Below are positions 43,500 to 51,965 of a stretch of DNA of 64,000 bases, piece after piece; positions within the stretch are counted from its first letter, which is position 1, and each line of letters begins with the position of its first letter. A program made the translations under genes and the position numbers. The DNA is taken from positions 496,001-560,000 of the forward strand of contig QAYZ01000014.1 in the NCBI GenBank assembly GCA_003054655.1, written 5' to 3'. The notes under the pieces are model-generated. The model had not been told where the DNA came from. It saw nothing but the letters and a program-made list of their open reading frames with translations, and did no database searches. This stretch comes from Spartobacteria bacterium LR76 (lineage in GTDB: Bacteria > Verrucomicrobiota > Verrucomicrobiia > Chthoniobacterales > Terrimicrobiaceae).

Positions 43500-44291
43500 A
43501 TGAAATTCGGCTTTTCCACTCTCGGGGCGCCTCAATACAGCCTCGCTCAATGCAACGACCTCGCCGTCACCTGCGGCCTGGATTTTCTCGAGGTTCGCAG
43601 CCTCGGGGGAAGCCTCGATATGCCGGCGTATTTCGCGGAGAACCCCGTGCCAGCAGGGAGCCTGCCCATTCACGTGCTGGGTTCCTCCCTCTTCCTCACC
43701 ATGGCGGGCGATGCCGATGTGGAGGCATTTTTCGGCTTCATGAAACTAGCCGATCAACTCGGGACGCCGTATGTGCGGGTGTTTGGCGGAGGGGATTTCA
43801 GCGAGAATCTGGACCCCGATAAGCTGCAGCATGCCGCGGCGGTCGTCCGGCGCATCCGGGAAAAAATTGCGACCGAAGGATGGCGGGCGGAGCCGATCCT
43901 CGAAATGCATGATGCCTTTTCCAACTCCGAGCGCTGCCAGCGGCTGAACTCCCTGCTGGACGCACCGCTCTCCTTGCTCTGGGACAGCCACCACACCTGG
44001 CGTATCGGCGGAGAAAGCCTCTCTGAGACGTGGCAGGCCGTCAGCCCGCTGATCCGCCACATCCACTACAAGGACAGCCGTGCGACGGCGGAGGGCTTCG
44101 ACTATGTGCCGCCCGGCGAGGGAGAGTTTCCTTCTCAGGACCTGTTTTCGCTTTTGAAATCGCAGGGCTACGCCGGGGGTGTCTCCCTGGAGTGGGAACG
44201 CAAGTGGCATCCCGAACTCGCGCCGCTGGAAGCCGTCATGCCAAAATTCGCGGACGTGCTTCGCACGGCGGGATTTTCTCCAGCCTGCTAG
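43500..44291 (+). CDS. Sugar phosphate isomerase/epimerase, TIM barrel
   Basis: 263 residues of the AP-endonuclease-2 barrel family. The start MKFGFSTLGAPQYSL is strand 1. Metal-site candidates are ILEMHDAFSN (Glu-Met-His-Asp, about 138-147), LLWDSHHTWRIGG (about 158-170), IRHIHYKDSRA (about 188-198) and VSLEWERKWHPEL near 240, with the conserved Glu. Substrate unassigned. It lies between the MFS transporter and the lyase, and could isomerise the sugar they supply. Confidence 0.86.
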   Translation: MKFGFSTLGAPQYSLAQCNDLAVTCGLDFLEVRSLGGSLDMPAYFAENPVPAGSLPIHVLGSSLFLTMAGDADVEAFFGFMKLADQLGTPYVRVFGGGDFSENLDPDKLQHAAAVVRRIREKIATEGWRAEPILEMHDAFSNSERCQRLNSLLDAPLSLLWDSHHTWRIGGESLSETWQAVSPLIRHIHYKDSRATAEGFDYVPPGEGEFPSQDLFSLLKSQGYAGGVSLEWERKWHPELAPLEAVMPKFADVLRTAGFSPAC

Positions 44292-44336
44292 CTTTCGCCG
44301 CTTCCGACAGAGTCGGATGTACGCATCGCCGTTTCT

Positions 44337-46214
44337 ATGAGAACCCTTTTCCTCCTGACCATGATATCTCCCATCCTGCTCGGAATCGTAAAAGCTGATC
44401 CCGCAATCCTCCCTAGTCCGCTGCCCGATCATCCCCGCCTGCTGGTTGCTGGCGGGGACTGGGGAAAAATACGGCGGCAGGTTGAGGCCGATCCCCTTTC
44501 CGGCAAGGTTTTCGCCCTGGTCCGGGACAAAGCCGATCTCATGCTCGATCAGCCGCCCGTGGAGCGCACCCTGGTGGGTCGCCGTCTGCTGGATGTCTCC
44601 CGTCTGGCGCTGGAACGCATCACCGCCCTCGCGATGGTCGCACATATCACGGGCGACGAGCGATATTCCCGCCGGGCCATCGAGGAGATGCTCGCCGTCA
44701 TCAAGTTCAGCGACTGGAACCCTTCGCACTTCCTTGATGTTGCGGAAATGTCCCTGGCCGTGGCCATCGGTTACGACTGGCTGTATGACAGGCTGACTCC
44801 GGGGCAACGCGACGAAATCGCGAAGGCGCTCCTCGACAAGGGCATCCGCCCGTCGTTCGTCACGCCCGAACCATTTTTTGTCCAGGGAACGAACAACTGG
44901 AATCAGGTTTGTCACGCCGGTCTGTCTGCCGCGGCTATCGTCATAGCCGACCGCGAGCCCGCCCTCGCCGAGCAGGTCCTGCAGCGCGCGATTCGCTACC
45001 TGCCCAACGCGGCAGAGTCCTACGCTCCCGATGGCGCTTTCCTCGAGGGTCCGATGTATTGGGATTACGGCACCATGTTTCATGTCGTCCTTGCAGCGGC
45101 GCTGGAGCGTCTCACCGGCTCGACGCTTGGCGTCGCGGATTATCCGGGATTTGCCGCCAGCGCAGACTATATGCAGCAGGTGGTTTCACCCATCGGGCTG
45201 TACTTTTGCTATTCCGATTGCCGGAGCAAAAGCGGGATGCAACTCCCGCTCTTCTGGTTCGCCCGGCACTTTCATCGCCCGGACTGGATGGCCGCCAACG
45301 TCGAGATCATCAACGCTCAGCCGGGCAAACAGGATGGAAAACCCTACAGTGGCGGGCGTCTGTTTCCCCTGGCCTTGCTCTGGCTGCTGCCAGCCGATGG
45401 CGCTCCTGCGGCGCATGAATCCGCACCCTTGCGCTGGTACGCACGAGGTCGGAATCCGCTCGTGGTCTTCCGCTCGGCCTTTGGCGATCCCAATGCGCTA
45501 TATTTTGCGATCAAGGGAGGAAGCCCCTCGCTCAGCCATGCCCACATGGATGCGGGTTCCTTCAACCTCACCGCAGACGGTGTGGAGTGGGCCACCGATC
45601 TCGGCATGCAGGAGTATGAGAGCCTGGAGAAGCTCCAGATTCCTCTCTGGGACAGGCAGGGCGGCCGATGGGGCGTCTTCCGTCTCGGTCCCGAGTCGCA
45701 CAGCATTCCACGCTTCAACGGCTCCCGTCCCCTGATCGATGGGGGCGCCGCTTTTCAAAACGTGCAGCTTGAGGGGAAACGTCCGTTCGCCCTTCTCGAC
45801 CTCACGCCGCTTTATCAGGATCAGGTTGCGCGCGCGGAGCGCGGGGTCATGGTGCTGGATGACAAGGCAGTGCTGATCCAGGATGAGTGGAAAGGCCGCG
45901 ACCGGGAAACTGATTACAGTTGGCAGTTCATGACGCGAGCCGATGTGCTGGTCGATGGACGCAAGGTGCATCTCAGGAAGGATGGAAAATCCCTCGATCT
46001 CCTCGTCCTCGATGAAAGCCCGGTCACGATCAAGGTTGAGAAGGCGGAGGATTTCATGCAGCCCTTCGATGCGCCAAATCCCGGTGTCCAGCGCGTAAGT
46101 ATCCACCTGAAGACACCGTCTGGCCAGGAGGGAAGGTTGCGGGTTCTCGCCATTCCCGGGTCGAGCGGATCGCTGGAGCCGCCTGCGTTGCAGCCGCTGA
46201 ACGACTGGAAGTAG
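44337..46214 (+). CDS. Exported heparinase II/III-fold polysaccharide lyase
   Basis: 625 residues. The signal peptide MRTLFLLTMISPILLGIVKA sends it to the periplasm or outside. An alpha-toroid (about 60-330) contains WNPSHFLDVAEMSLAVAIGYDWLYDRL and QGTNNWNQVCHAG, where the N-N-W-N motif carries the catalytic Asn/His region. The C-terminal heparinase II/III beta-sandwich has SHAHMDAGSFNLTADGVEWATDLG (about 400-423), with the conserved H-x-H-x-D-x-G-S-F signature and metal/substrate His. Members degrade uronic-acid polymers by beta-elimination (heparin, alginate, others). The polysaccharide cannot be chosen by eye. It is between the isomerase and GH130. Confidence 0.88.
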   Translation: MRTLFLLTMISPILLGIVKADPAILPSPLPDHPRLLVAGGDWGKIRRQVEADPLSGKVFALVRDKADLMLDQPPVERTLVGRRLLDVSRLALERITALAMVAHITGDERYSRRAIEEMLAVIKFSDWNPSHFLDVAEMSLAVAIGYDWLYDRLTPGQRDEIAKALLDKGIRPSFVTPEPFFVQGTNNWNQVCHAGLSAAAIVIADREPALAEQVLQRAIRYLPNAAESYAPDGAFLEGPMYWDYGTMFHVVLAAALERLTGSTLGVADYPGFAASADYMQQVVSPIGLYFCYSDCRSKSGMQLPLFWFARHFHRPDWMAANVEIINAQPGKQDGKPYSGGRLFPLALLWLLPADGAPAAHESAPLRWYARGRNPLVVFRSAFGDPNALYFAIKGGSPSLSHAHMDAGSFNLTADGVEWATDLGMQEYESLEKLQIPLWDRQGGRWGVFRLGPESHSIPRFNGSRPLIDGGAAFQNVQLEGKRPFALLDLTPLYQDQVARAERGVMVLDDKAVLIQDEWKGRDRETDYSWQFMTRADVLVDGRKVHLRKDGKSLDLLVLDESPVTIKVEKAEDFMQPFDAPNPGVQRVSIHLKTPSGQEGRLRVLAIPGSSGSLEPPALQPLNDWK

Positions 46215-46295
46215 TTCCCGCATTCAAGCCCCTCCGGGAGTGCGGGTGAAAAATAGTCTGCTTGGCCGACCGAGGCCGCCTTGCATCATGGCGGC

Positions 46296-47291
46296 ATGGC
46301 CAAGTCATCGCCCCGTAAAAAACGCACCCAGCCAGAGATTCCGTGGAGTCCCCGTCCCGAGGGAAACAAGGATCTCGTCTGGCGTTATCCTAATAATCCC
46401 ATCCTCGGCCGCCGCGCCATTCCCTGCGCGCAGGCGATCTATAATAGTGCCGTCATTCCCTTCGATGGCAAATATGTCGGCGTCTTCCGCGCCGATCACC
46501 TGAACGGAATGCCGAATCTGCATCTCGGCTGGAGCGACGATGCATTGAACTGGAAAATCGCGAACGATCCCATCAAGTTCGCTCCCGGAGGCGACATCTC
46601 CCATCGGTCGGGCTACGGCTACGATCCGCGTGTCTGTCGCATCGGTGCGGATTACTTCATCACGTGGTGCGCCGATTACCATGGCCCGACCATCGGCGTG
46701 GCAAAGACGCGGGATTTCAAAAGGTTTGAGCGGTTGGAAAATGCCTTCCTGCCCAACAACCGCAACGGCGTTCTTTTTCCCCGCCGCATCGGCGGCAAGT
46801 ACGCCATGCTCAGCCGTCCCAGCGATGGCGGACACACGCCTTTTGGCGACATCTTTTACTCGGAGAGCCCCGATTTATGCCATTGGGGCGTGCATCGCCA
46901 TGTCATGTCCTCCGGCTCGCTCTGGTGGGAGGGAGTGAAGATCGGCTCCGGCGCGGTGCCGATCGAGACAGAGGAAGGCTGGCTGTTGCTCTACCATGGC
47001 GTGCGCAGCTCCTGCAACGGCTTCGTCTACAGCATGGGCGCGGCCCTGCTCGATCTCGAGAAGCCCTGGATCGTTCGCGGGCGTATTACCGGACCCATCC
47101 TCATGCCCGAGCTTGATTACGAGACGACGGGTTCGGTGCCCAATGTGGTGTTTCCCTGCGCCACGCTGCATGACGAGGCGGATGGCCGCATCGCCATCTA
47201 CTACGGCGCGGCGGATACGCATGTCGCCCTGGCCTTTGCCTGGCGTGATGAACTGGTGGCGGAGATCCTTAAGTATCCGGTCAAAAAATAA
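46296..47291 (+). CDS. Glycoside hydrolase family 130 enzyme (mannosyl phosphorylase/mannosidase type)
   Basis: 331 residues, a five-bladed propeller typical of GH130. Landmarks: NPILGRRAIPCAQAIYNSAVIPFDGKYVGVFRAD near the start, YGYDPRVCRIGADYFITWCADY, RNGVLFPRRIGGKYAMLSRPSDG, IGSGAVPIETEEGWLLLYHGV and YYGAADTHVALAFA at the end (given in pieces). GH130 enzymes phosphorolyse or hydrolyse beta-mannosides; phosphorolysis would give alpha-mannose 1-phosphate. No signal peptide, so it is cytoplasmic. The start at 46296 (MAKSSPRKK) is preferred to 46281. Fourth gene in the plus-strand run from 42024. Confidence 0.9.
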   Translation: MAKSSPRKKRTQPEIPWSPRPEGNKDLVWRYPNNPILGRRAIPCAQAIYNSAVIPFDGKYVGVFRADHLNGMPNLHLGWSDDALNWKIANDPIKFAPGGDISHRSGYGYDPRVCRIGADYFITWCADYHGPTIGVAKTRDFKRFERLENAFLPNNRNGVLFPRRIGGKYAMLSRPSDGGHTPFGDIFYSESPDLCHWGVHRHVMSSGSLWWEGVKIGSGAVPIETEEGWLLLYHGVRSSCNGFVYSMGAALLDLEKPWIVRGRITGPILMPELDYETTGSVPNVVFPCATLHDEADGRIAIYYGAADTHVALAFAWRDELVAEILKYPVKK

Positions 47292-47601
47292 TACCTGAAA
47301 ATCCTAAATGCAGTCGCAGGAAACTTAGCTTCGCTGCGACTGCGCAGGATGGCAAATGCGCGTACGGCTCGAGGTCCGGTTGCCGCTTCATTCGACCTGT
47401 TGGCAGTCCGAAGCGGAGCAAGATGCTGCGATGTGTCTTTTTTGTAGCGGATTCTGGCTCGATTTTCTGCTCGTGCTCAATTGTTCGAATGATGTTGCCC
47501 TCCGCGACGGAGCGACTGAGGATATGATATCAGTCGTGGGGATATCGGCTCATCCAAACATGATCCGCACCGCCCATCCTGCTGCTTGCTTGAGGTGCTT
47601 C
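47292..47601. other. 310-base gene-free interval with hairpins
   Basis: No convincing gene. GCAGTCGCAG (47310-47319) pairs perfectly with CTGCGACTGC (47334-47343) 19 bases after the GH130 stop, a likely transcription end though without a T-run. Two smaller inverted repeats follow: CCGCTTC/GAAGCGG (47383-47416) and CTCCG/CGGAG (47500-47512). Open frames on both strands here extend into the cupin gene and look like shadows. The interval separates two convergent units. Confidence 0.55.
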
Positions 47602-48813
47602 CTACACAGGGAAAAGATCCGGATTGCCCGGGCCGAAGTGCTTGAGCATGACGAGCGGGTCGGTCGATGAGGGATTGGAGATCACCACGCCGCTGCGCGC
47701 CGCCTCCTCGGTGACGAAGAACTCGTCCGAGGTCAACTGACCGTAGCGAATGAGCGTCGGTGTATCGGCCTGCCACGATCCAAACTTGCCGTGGCCCTGG
47801 ACCAGAATGACCCCGTAAGCCGCCGCGTCCGTGATGGTCACGGTCTGGCCCGGCAGCACGGTGAGTTCCTTTGCGCTGTAGGCCTGGGAGCGGTAGCTGA
47901 TCCACTTCTCCACGTACCCGGGCGTTTCTTCGGCGGGCCGGGCCAGCTTCGGGCGCATGAAATGATGCGTGACGAATTCCGGATCGACGTTCGCCTCCCA
48001 GTCGAGCACCTCGACGAGGTAATCAAAGTCTCCCATGCGATTCTCTGGGCAGTCCTTCCAGAGAAGCTCCTCCTGAACGAGCTGGTCGCCGGTGAGGGAC
48101 TGGTACATCGCGTAGACATCGGAGTTGCGCTGTGGCTCGTAGGTGCAAAGGCTGCCCGGCGCGTGGAGGATGCCGGGAGGAACGTCCCAGCCGGTACCGG
48201 GTTCCAGTCGATACGCGCGGGAGAGGTTGGTGATCTTGTTGTCGCCCTTGGTGAAATTCACGAGGCACTCGCGGATCTGGTCTTTTGAGGTTCCGGGCTC
48301 GATGCCGAAGAACGTGTAGGGAAAATCCCCGCCGTGGTTGTTCATCTGCGGCGGGAAGTAATACGACTCCGGCTTTCCGTTCTGCCCGACCAGACGGGCG
48401 TGTTCGTCGCGGTGATGCACGTGATGGGGCAGAGCGCCCATGTTGTCGAAGAACTTCGAGTACATCGGCCAGCAGCCATGCTCCTGCCAGATGCGATCTC
48501 CGATGATGCCCCCATGGAGTTCGTCGATGGCGTTGCGGAAGAGAATCTTCTCCGTCCGCCCGCCGTCCTCCAGCACCACGAAGCTGAGTCCTTCATGCGG
48601 GGCGGTGAGCGGACCATTGTTCGCGGGAGTGGTCGACGAAAGCCAGCGTTCGTCAAAGCCGCCCCTCGAGCTGCCGAGGGCGTAGTAGTCGTCGGGGTGG
48701 AGTTTAATGCGGCGCCCGGGAACGCAGTAAAAACGTGGAACCCAGGTGGGGGCGAGGCGAAGGATGCCTCCGCCCTGTTCGAGAGCGAGTGAGGCGAGGG
48801 AGCGTGTGTTCAT
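47602..48813 (-). CDS. Bicupin, ManA-fold-like protein of unknown function
   Basis: 403 residues. Two cupin halves are visible. The first has ALPHHVHHRDEHARL (about 145-160), with several His positioned as metal ligands, then PGTGWDVPPGILHAPGSLCTYE (about 218-238), the second cupin motif. The second half has YGVILVQGHGKFGSWQ and VVISNPS. The order resembles mannose-6-phosphate isomerase-like cupins, but the length and motifs differ from manA at 11038, so it could be a sugar isomerase or a metal-binding sugar-processing enzyme. It lies 19 bases downstream of the GHL6-type gene in the same direction, both under the divergent AraC regulator. No Shine-Dalgarno is seen. Confidence 0.7.
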   Translation of the reverse strand: MNTRSLASLALEQGGGILRLAPTWVPRFYCVPGRRIKLHPDDYYALGSSRGGFDERWLSSTTPANNGPLTAPHEGLSFVVLEDGGRTEKILFRNAIDELHGGIIGDRIWQEHGCWPMYSKFFDNMGALPHHVHHRDEHARLVGQNGKPESYYFPPQMNNHGGDFPYTFFGIEPGTSKDQIRECLVNFTKGDNKITNLSRAYRLEPGTGWDVPPGILHAPGSLCTYEPQRNSDVYAMYQSLTGDQLVQEELLWKDCPENRMGDFDYLVEVLDWEANVDPEFVTHHFMRPKLARPAEETPGYVEKWISYRSQAYSAKELTVLPGQTVTITDAAAYGVILVQGHGKFGSWQADTPTLIRYGQLTSDEFFVTEEAARSGVVISNPSSTDPLVMLKHFGPGNPDLFPV

Positions 48814-48832
48814 GATGGGATGGGGTGGGGTG

Positions 48833-50998
48833 TTACAGGATGCGATACTCGAGTTCGAACATCGCGAAGACCTCAAAGTCCTCGAAGGCGAACTCGATGC
48901 CGCCCGGGATCTTGCGGAAGGGGTATTTCCTGCGCCCCGGCAGGGAACGCAGTCCGGCAGGCTGGAGCGTTTCGCCGAGGCGGACGCGAACCTTTCCTCC
49001 GCACGGCAGCGGCTCTTCATCCTGCCGGAGCGAGACGAGGCTGATATTCATCTTGTGCTCGGAGGGTTTGTCAAAAACCGTCAGCTCGATGAAAGCCGGA
49101 GCGTCAGCCTCGACAGGGATCGTTCCTCCATGCAGTTCCCGGATCAGGCTGGCAAAGACGCGCCGGTTTACTTCCTGATCCTCCTGCTCGATGGCCCCGG
49201 CGGAGTAGCAGGCCCGACCGCGCTTGTAGCGATGCATGGTGATGCCGGGCGCAAACGGTTCCATTCCCGGCGGAGAGCTGTGGATGCTGGCGAATGACGG
49301 GCGAAGGGCCGAGCCGTCTTTCTCGGGACACCAGGGCTTGGTGAGATGTGCGAGAATTTTCGCACCATGATTTTGAACCTCAATCCATCCACTGCGATGG
49401 ATGAGATGATCCTGGGGAGAGGTCAGGGCCTTGAAACTCCGGTCCTGCGGTGTAAAGAACGCCAGGGAGTGCTCCATCAGGCCGTCCGCCGAAATGCCAA
49501 AAACATCGGCCAGGCCGAAGTTCTCCCGCCGCAGGCCGGTTTCGGCGACGAGCGAAGAGTAGCCGCTGGCGTATAGACTGCCTCCCGCTGCGACAAAGTC
49601 CCGGAAGGCATTCACCTCCTCGTCGGACATGACGAGGACGTTGGGCAGGATCACCACACGGTAATCTTTCAGCTTCGCGAGGTGGCGTTTCGTCACCACG
49701 GCGTAAGGGATGTGCGCCTCCTGCAGGCTGCGCCCGGCCCGCATGGCGGCATCCAGATGGGGCATGCCCGAGCCAGCCGCCATGTTGTCCGAGCGGGAGG
49801 TGAGTTCGCTGATCGGCGTGCCATTGGCCTGAAAGTTGAACCGTGATTCGGAGCTGACGTAGATCGCGACGTCGGCCCGCAGGTCGCCGCCGAGGTATTT
49901 TTCGTAGGGAGTCAGCTTGGGGAAAATCTGCCCGATACGCTCATAGACTCTGGGATTGACTGTTCCGACCGGGTCGATGGCGTCGATGAACATGAAGCCC
50001 GCCGAGTAGGCGGGAGCGAGAAAGGCCTGCATTTTCATCTTGGAGGCCGGCTTCATCGTCACGTGGTCCCACAGGTCGATGCATCGCGAGGTCATGAACT
50101 CAAAAGGCTTCCTCACGCTCAGGTCTTCAAAGATCTTGCAGACGAGGCTTTGCTGCGCGGGCGGTCCGTAGAAGTCCCCGCTCGCGTAGTCGCAGACATC
50201 CGTCAGGTCGTACGGCATGGCTGTGCGCCAGTCATGCAGCACGGGGCTGAGCTGGTGCGTGGCCGTCATCGAGGGCCGCGAGCGGCGAACGGCATCGGTG
50301 AGCAGCCCGGCGAGCTCTTTCATCCAACGCTCGCGGGCGCGCTGAAAGGCCATCCAGACGGGATTGTGCCAGTCGATCACCGTCGGCAGCTTCTCACCCT
50401 CTTCCTCCTGAAACCGCCGCTCGCAATGCGGGCAGTAGCAGACAAAAGGCCAGAAGAGCATGTCGAAGAAAATGCCGTCAAATTCATAGCGCCCGCAGAG
50501 CTCCTCGGTCTGCGCCACGGCGAAGTCGCGGTAGGGCGAGTTCGGGCAGCACGTGCCGTAGCGGTTGTTTTCATAGGCCGCCACGCCATTGTGCGGCAGG
50601 ATGCGCCAGTCGGGGTGCTCGAGGAATGCAGCGTTGTTGTAGACCGCGCTGTAGTAGGCGACGACGGAAAGGTTCCGGGCGCGTGCGTGCTTGAGCACTT
50701 CGCCGACAAAGTCTTTTTTTCCGAGCGCCTTGTGGACGGAGCCGAGCTGTGACGGATAGAGCGTCGGGCCGACGTGCGAGTTGCAGTAGACCATGATCGA
50801 ACTGCTGCCGCCCTTGGCGAGGGTGTCGACGAATTTGCGCGGATCGAGCTTTGAAAGAAACCGCGGGTCCCAGTCGGGGATGTGGATGTCGACGAGGAAG
50901 CGCCGGAAGCTCCGCTGATACCAGTCGTTGAGGGTCGATTCCGGGCGAGGGGAGGTTTTCTTCGCGTCAGAGAAATCTGACCGACGGCGGGAGTTCAT
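48833..50998 (-). CDS. Putative glycoside hydrolase (GHL6-like barrel + GH42-type trimerisation domain)
   Basis: 721 residues without a clear signal peptide. The N-terminal barrel (about 20-370) has SSSIMVYCNSHVGPTLYPSQ, YYSAVYNNAAFLEHPDWR, FDGIFFDMLFWPFVCYCPHCERRF and DVCDYASGDFYGP (in pieces), resembling hypothetical glycosyl hydrolase family 6 and fucosidase-like proteins; the F-D-M and D-F-Y positions are plausible catalytic sites. A GH42-type trimerisation domain follows (about 400-620), with IPYAVVTKRHLAKLKDYRVVILPNV. The C-terminal part (about 620-721) is beta-rich. Substrate unknown. AAAGGA directly abuts the ATG at 50998. It precedes the cupin gene and is divergent from an AraC gene. 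Confidence 0.75.
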   Translation of the reverse strand: MNSRRRSDFSDAKKTSPRPESTLNDWYQRSFRRFLVDIHIPDWDPRFLSKLDPRKFVDTLAKGGSSSIMVYCNSHVGPTLYPSQLGSVHKALGKKDFVGEVLKHARARNLSVVAYYSAVYNNAAFLEHPDWRILPHNGVAAYENNRYGTCCPNSPYRDFAVAQTEELCGRYEFDGIFFDMLFWPFVCYCPHCERRFQEEEGEKLPTVIDWHNPVWMAFQRARERWMKELAGLLTDAVRRSRPSMTATHQLSPVLHDWRTAMPYDLTDVCDYASGDFYGPPAQQSLVCKIFEDLSVRKPFEFMTSRCIDLWDHVTMKPASKMKMQAFLAPAYSAGFMFIDAIDPVGTVNPRVYERIGQIFPKLTPYEKYLGGDLRADVAIYVSSESRFNFQANGTPISELTSRSDNMAAGSGMPHLDAAMRAGRSLQEAHIPYAVVTKRHLAKLKDYRVVILPNVLVMSDEEVNAFRDFVAAGGSLYASGYSSLVAETGLRRENFGLADVFGISADGLMEHSLAFFTPQDRSFKALTSPQDHLIHRSGWIEVQNHGAKILAHLTKPWCPEKDGSALRPSFASIHSSPPGMEPFAPGITMHRYKRGRACYSAGAIEQEDQEVNRRVFASLIRELHGGTIPVEADAPAFIELTVFDKPSEHKMNISLVSLRQDEEPLPCGGKVRVRLGETLQPAGLRSLPGRRKYPFRKIPGGIEFAFEDFEVFAMFELEYRIL

Positions 50999-51013
50999 TC
51001 CTTTATCGTGCTG

Positions 51014-51043
51014 ATAGGAAAAAACGTCTTCAATAGGACAAAA
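51014..51043. promoter_or_regulatory. Direct repeats between the GHL6-type gene and its AraC regulator
   Basis: ATAGGAAAAAA starts at 51014 and ATAGGACAAAA at 51033: two near-identical 11-mers 19 bases apart, 16-45 bases upstream of the glycosidase start. AraC-type activators commonly bind such tandem sites. The interval is A/T-rich compared with its surroundings. Confidence 0.45.
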
Positions 51044-51107
51044 ATGATATCTATATGAGGAAAGTGACCCGGATCGCTGGGCGCAAGATCGCCTTATTGT
51101 TGAACCC

Positions 51108-51965
51108 ATGAACTGGCTCGATCGCATATCACCCCGACCCAACATTCTCTGGCGGGGTACGTGGCCCGCGCGCTTCGTAGAGCCGGCACGGTATCTTTAC
51201 GACCATGAACTGGTGCTGGTGTCCCGTGGCGAGTACCTCCTGAGGGTCGGAGAGCAGGAGTGGGAGATGAAGCCTGGGATGTTTGCCATCATTCCCCCAG
51301 CCGCCAATCACGTCAGCATCGTGCGCAAGGGTCCTGTCTTTCGTTCCTGTATTCACTTCGATTGGCTGGCGGAGCCTGCCCCGGCGCGACCGATTTGCAG
51401 CTATCATCCCCGGCATCCTGCGCCGAAAAAGGTGCTTGCCGCCCCGGTCTTTGTTCCGCCCGGCTGCATGGTCGGTTCCTTCCGAGACGACGGTACGATC
51501 ACCGCGCAGCTCGATACACTGTTCTTCCGCTGGCAGACGGGGGACGCTTTGAATCGCAACCTTTGCCGGGGGGTATTGCAGGAGATTCTGCTCCGGCTCC
51601 TCTGGCCGAGGGATCGCGCGACGCGACCCGCAGCCTCCTCCTCCCAGCTCGCTTACGCGGTCAAGGAGGTGCTGGATGCCAATGCGCTGAAAGGCGGCAG
51701 TGTGCAGACCTTGCTCGCGGACCTCGGATGCAGCTATGCCCATGCCTGCCGGGTGTTTCACAAGAGCTTCGGCCTCACTCCCGTGGCCTACATCACCGCA
51801 CAGCGGCTGGAGCGAGCCAAGAGCCTGCTTGGCAATTCCCGGCTTACCGTGGCCGAGGTCGGCTACGAAAGCGGTTTTCCTGATACCGGCTATTTCTGCA
51901 AACGCTTTCGGCAGAGCACCGGCCTTACCCCCGGAGCTTACCGGGCGAAGCTTGAGACAGCCTAG
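51108..51965 (+). CDS. AraC-family transcriptional regulator
   Basis: 285 residues. The AraC-type ligand-binding cupin (about 20-110) has LYDHELVLVSRGEYLLRVGEQEWEMKPGMFAIIPPAANHVS (in pieces: EYLLRVG, MKPGMFAIIPP, NHVS). The C-terminal HTH pair (about 180-282) has LLADLGCSYAHACRVFHKSFG and YESGFPDTGYFCKRFRQSTG followed by TPGAYR. Divergent from the glycosidase-cupin pair, its likely target. Its TAG stop overlaps the convergent transglutaminase stop in the tetramer CTAG (51962-51965). Confidence 0.9.
   Translation: MNWLDRISPRPNILWRGTWPARFVEPARYLYDHELVLVSRGEYLLRVGEQEWEMKPGMFAIIPPAANHVSIVRKGPVFRSCIHFDWLAEPAPARPICSYHPRHPAPKKVLAAPVFVPPGCMVGSFRDDGTITAQLDTLFFRWQTGDALNRNLCRGVLQEILLRLLWPRDRATRPAASSSQLAYAVKEVLDANALKGGSVQTLLADLGCSYAHACRVFHKSFGLTPVAYITAQRLERAKSLLGNSRLTVAEVGYESGFPDTGYFCKRFRQSTGLTPGAYRAKLETA

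Noticed and set aside
43746-45083. 445-codon minus-strand frame opposite isomerase and lyase genes
   Set aside because: Crosses two plus-strand genes and their intergenic gap; no domain.
47356-47670. Possible 104-codon gene in the interval after GH130
   Set aside because: Overlaps the end of the bicupin gene, has no ribosome site, and its Cys/His-rich translation lacks any pattern of a real protein.
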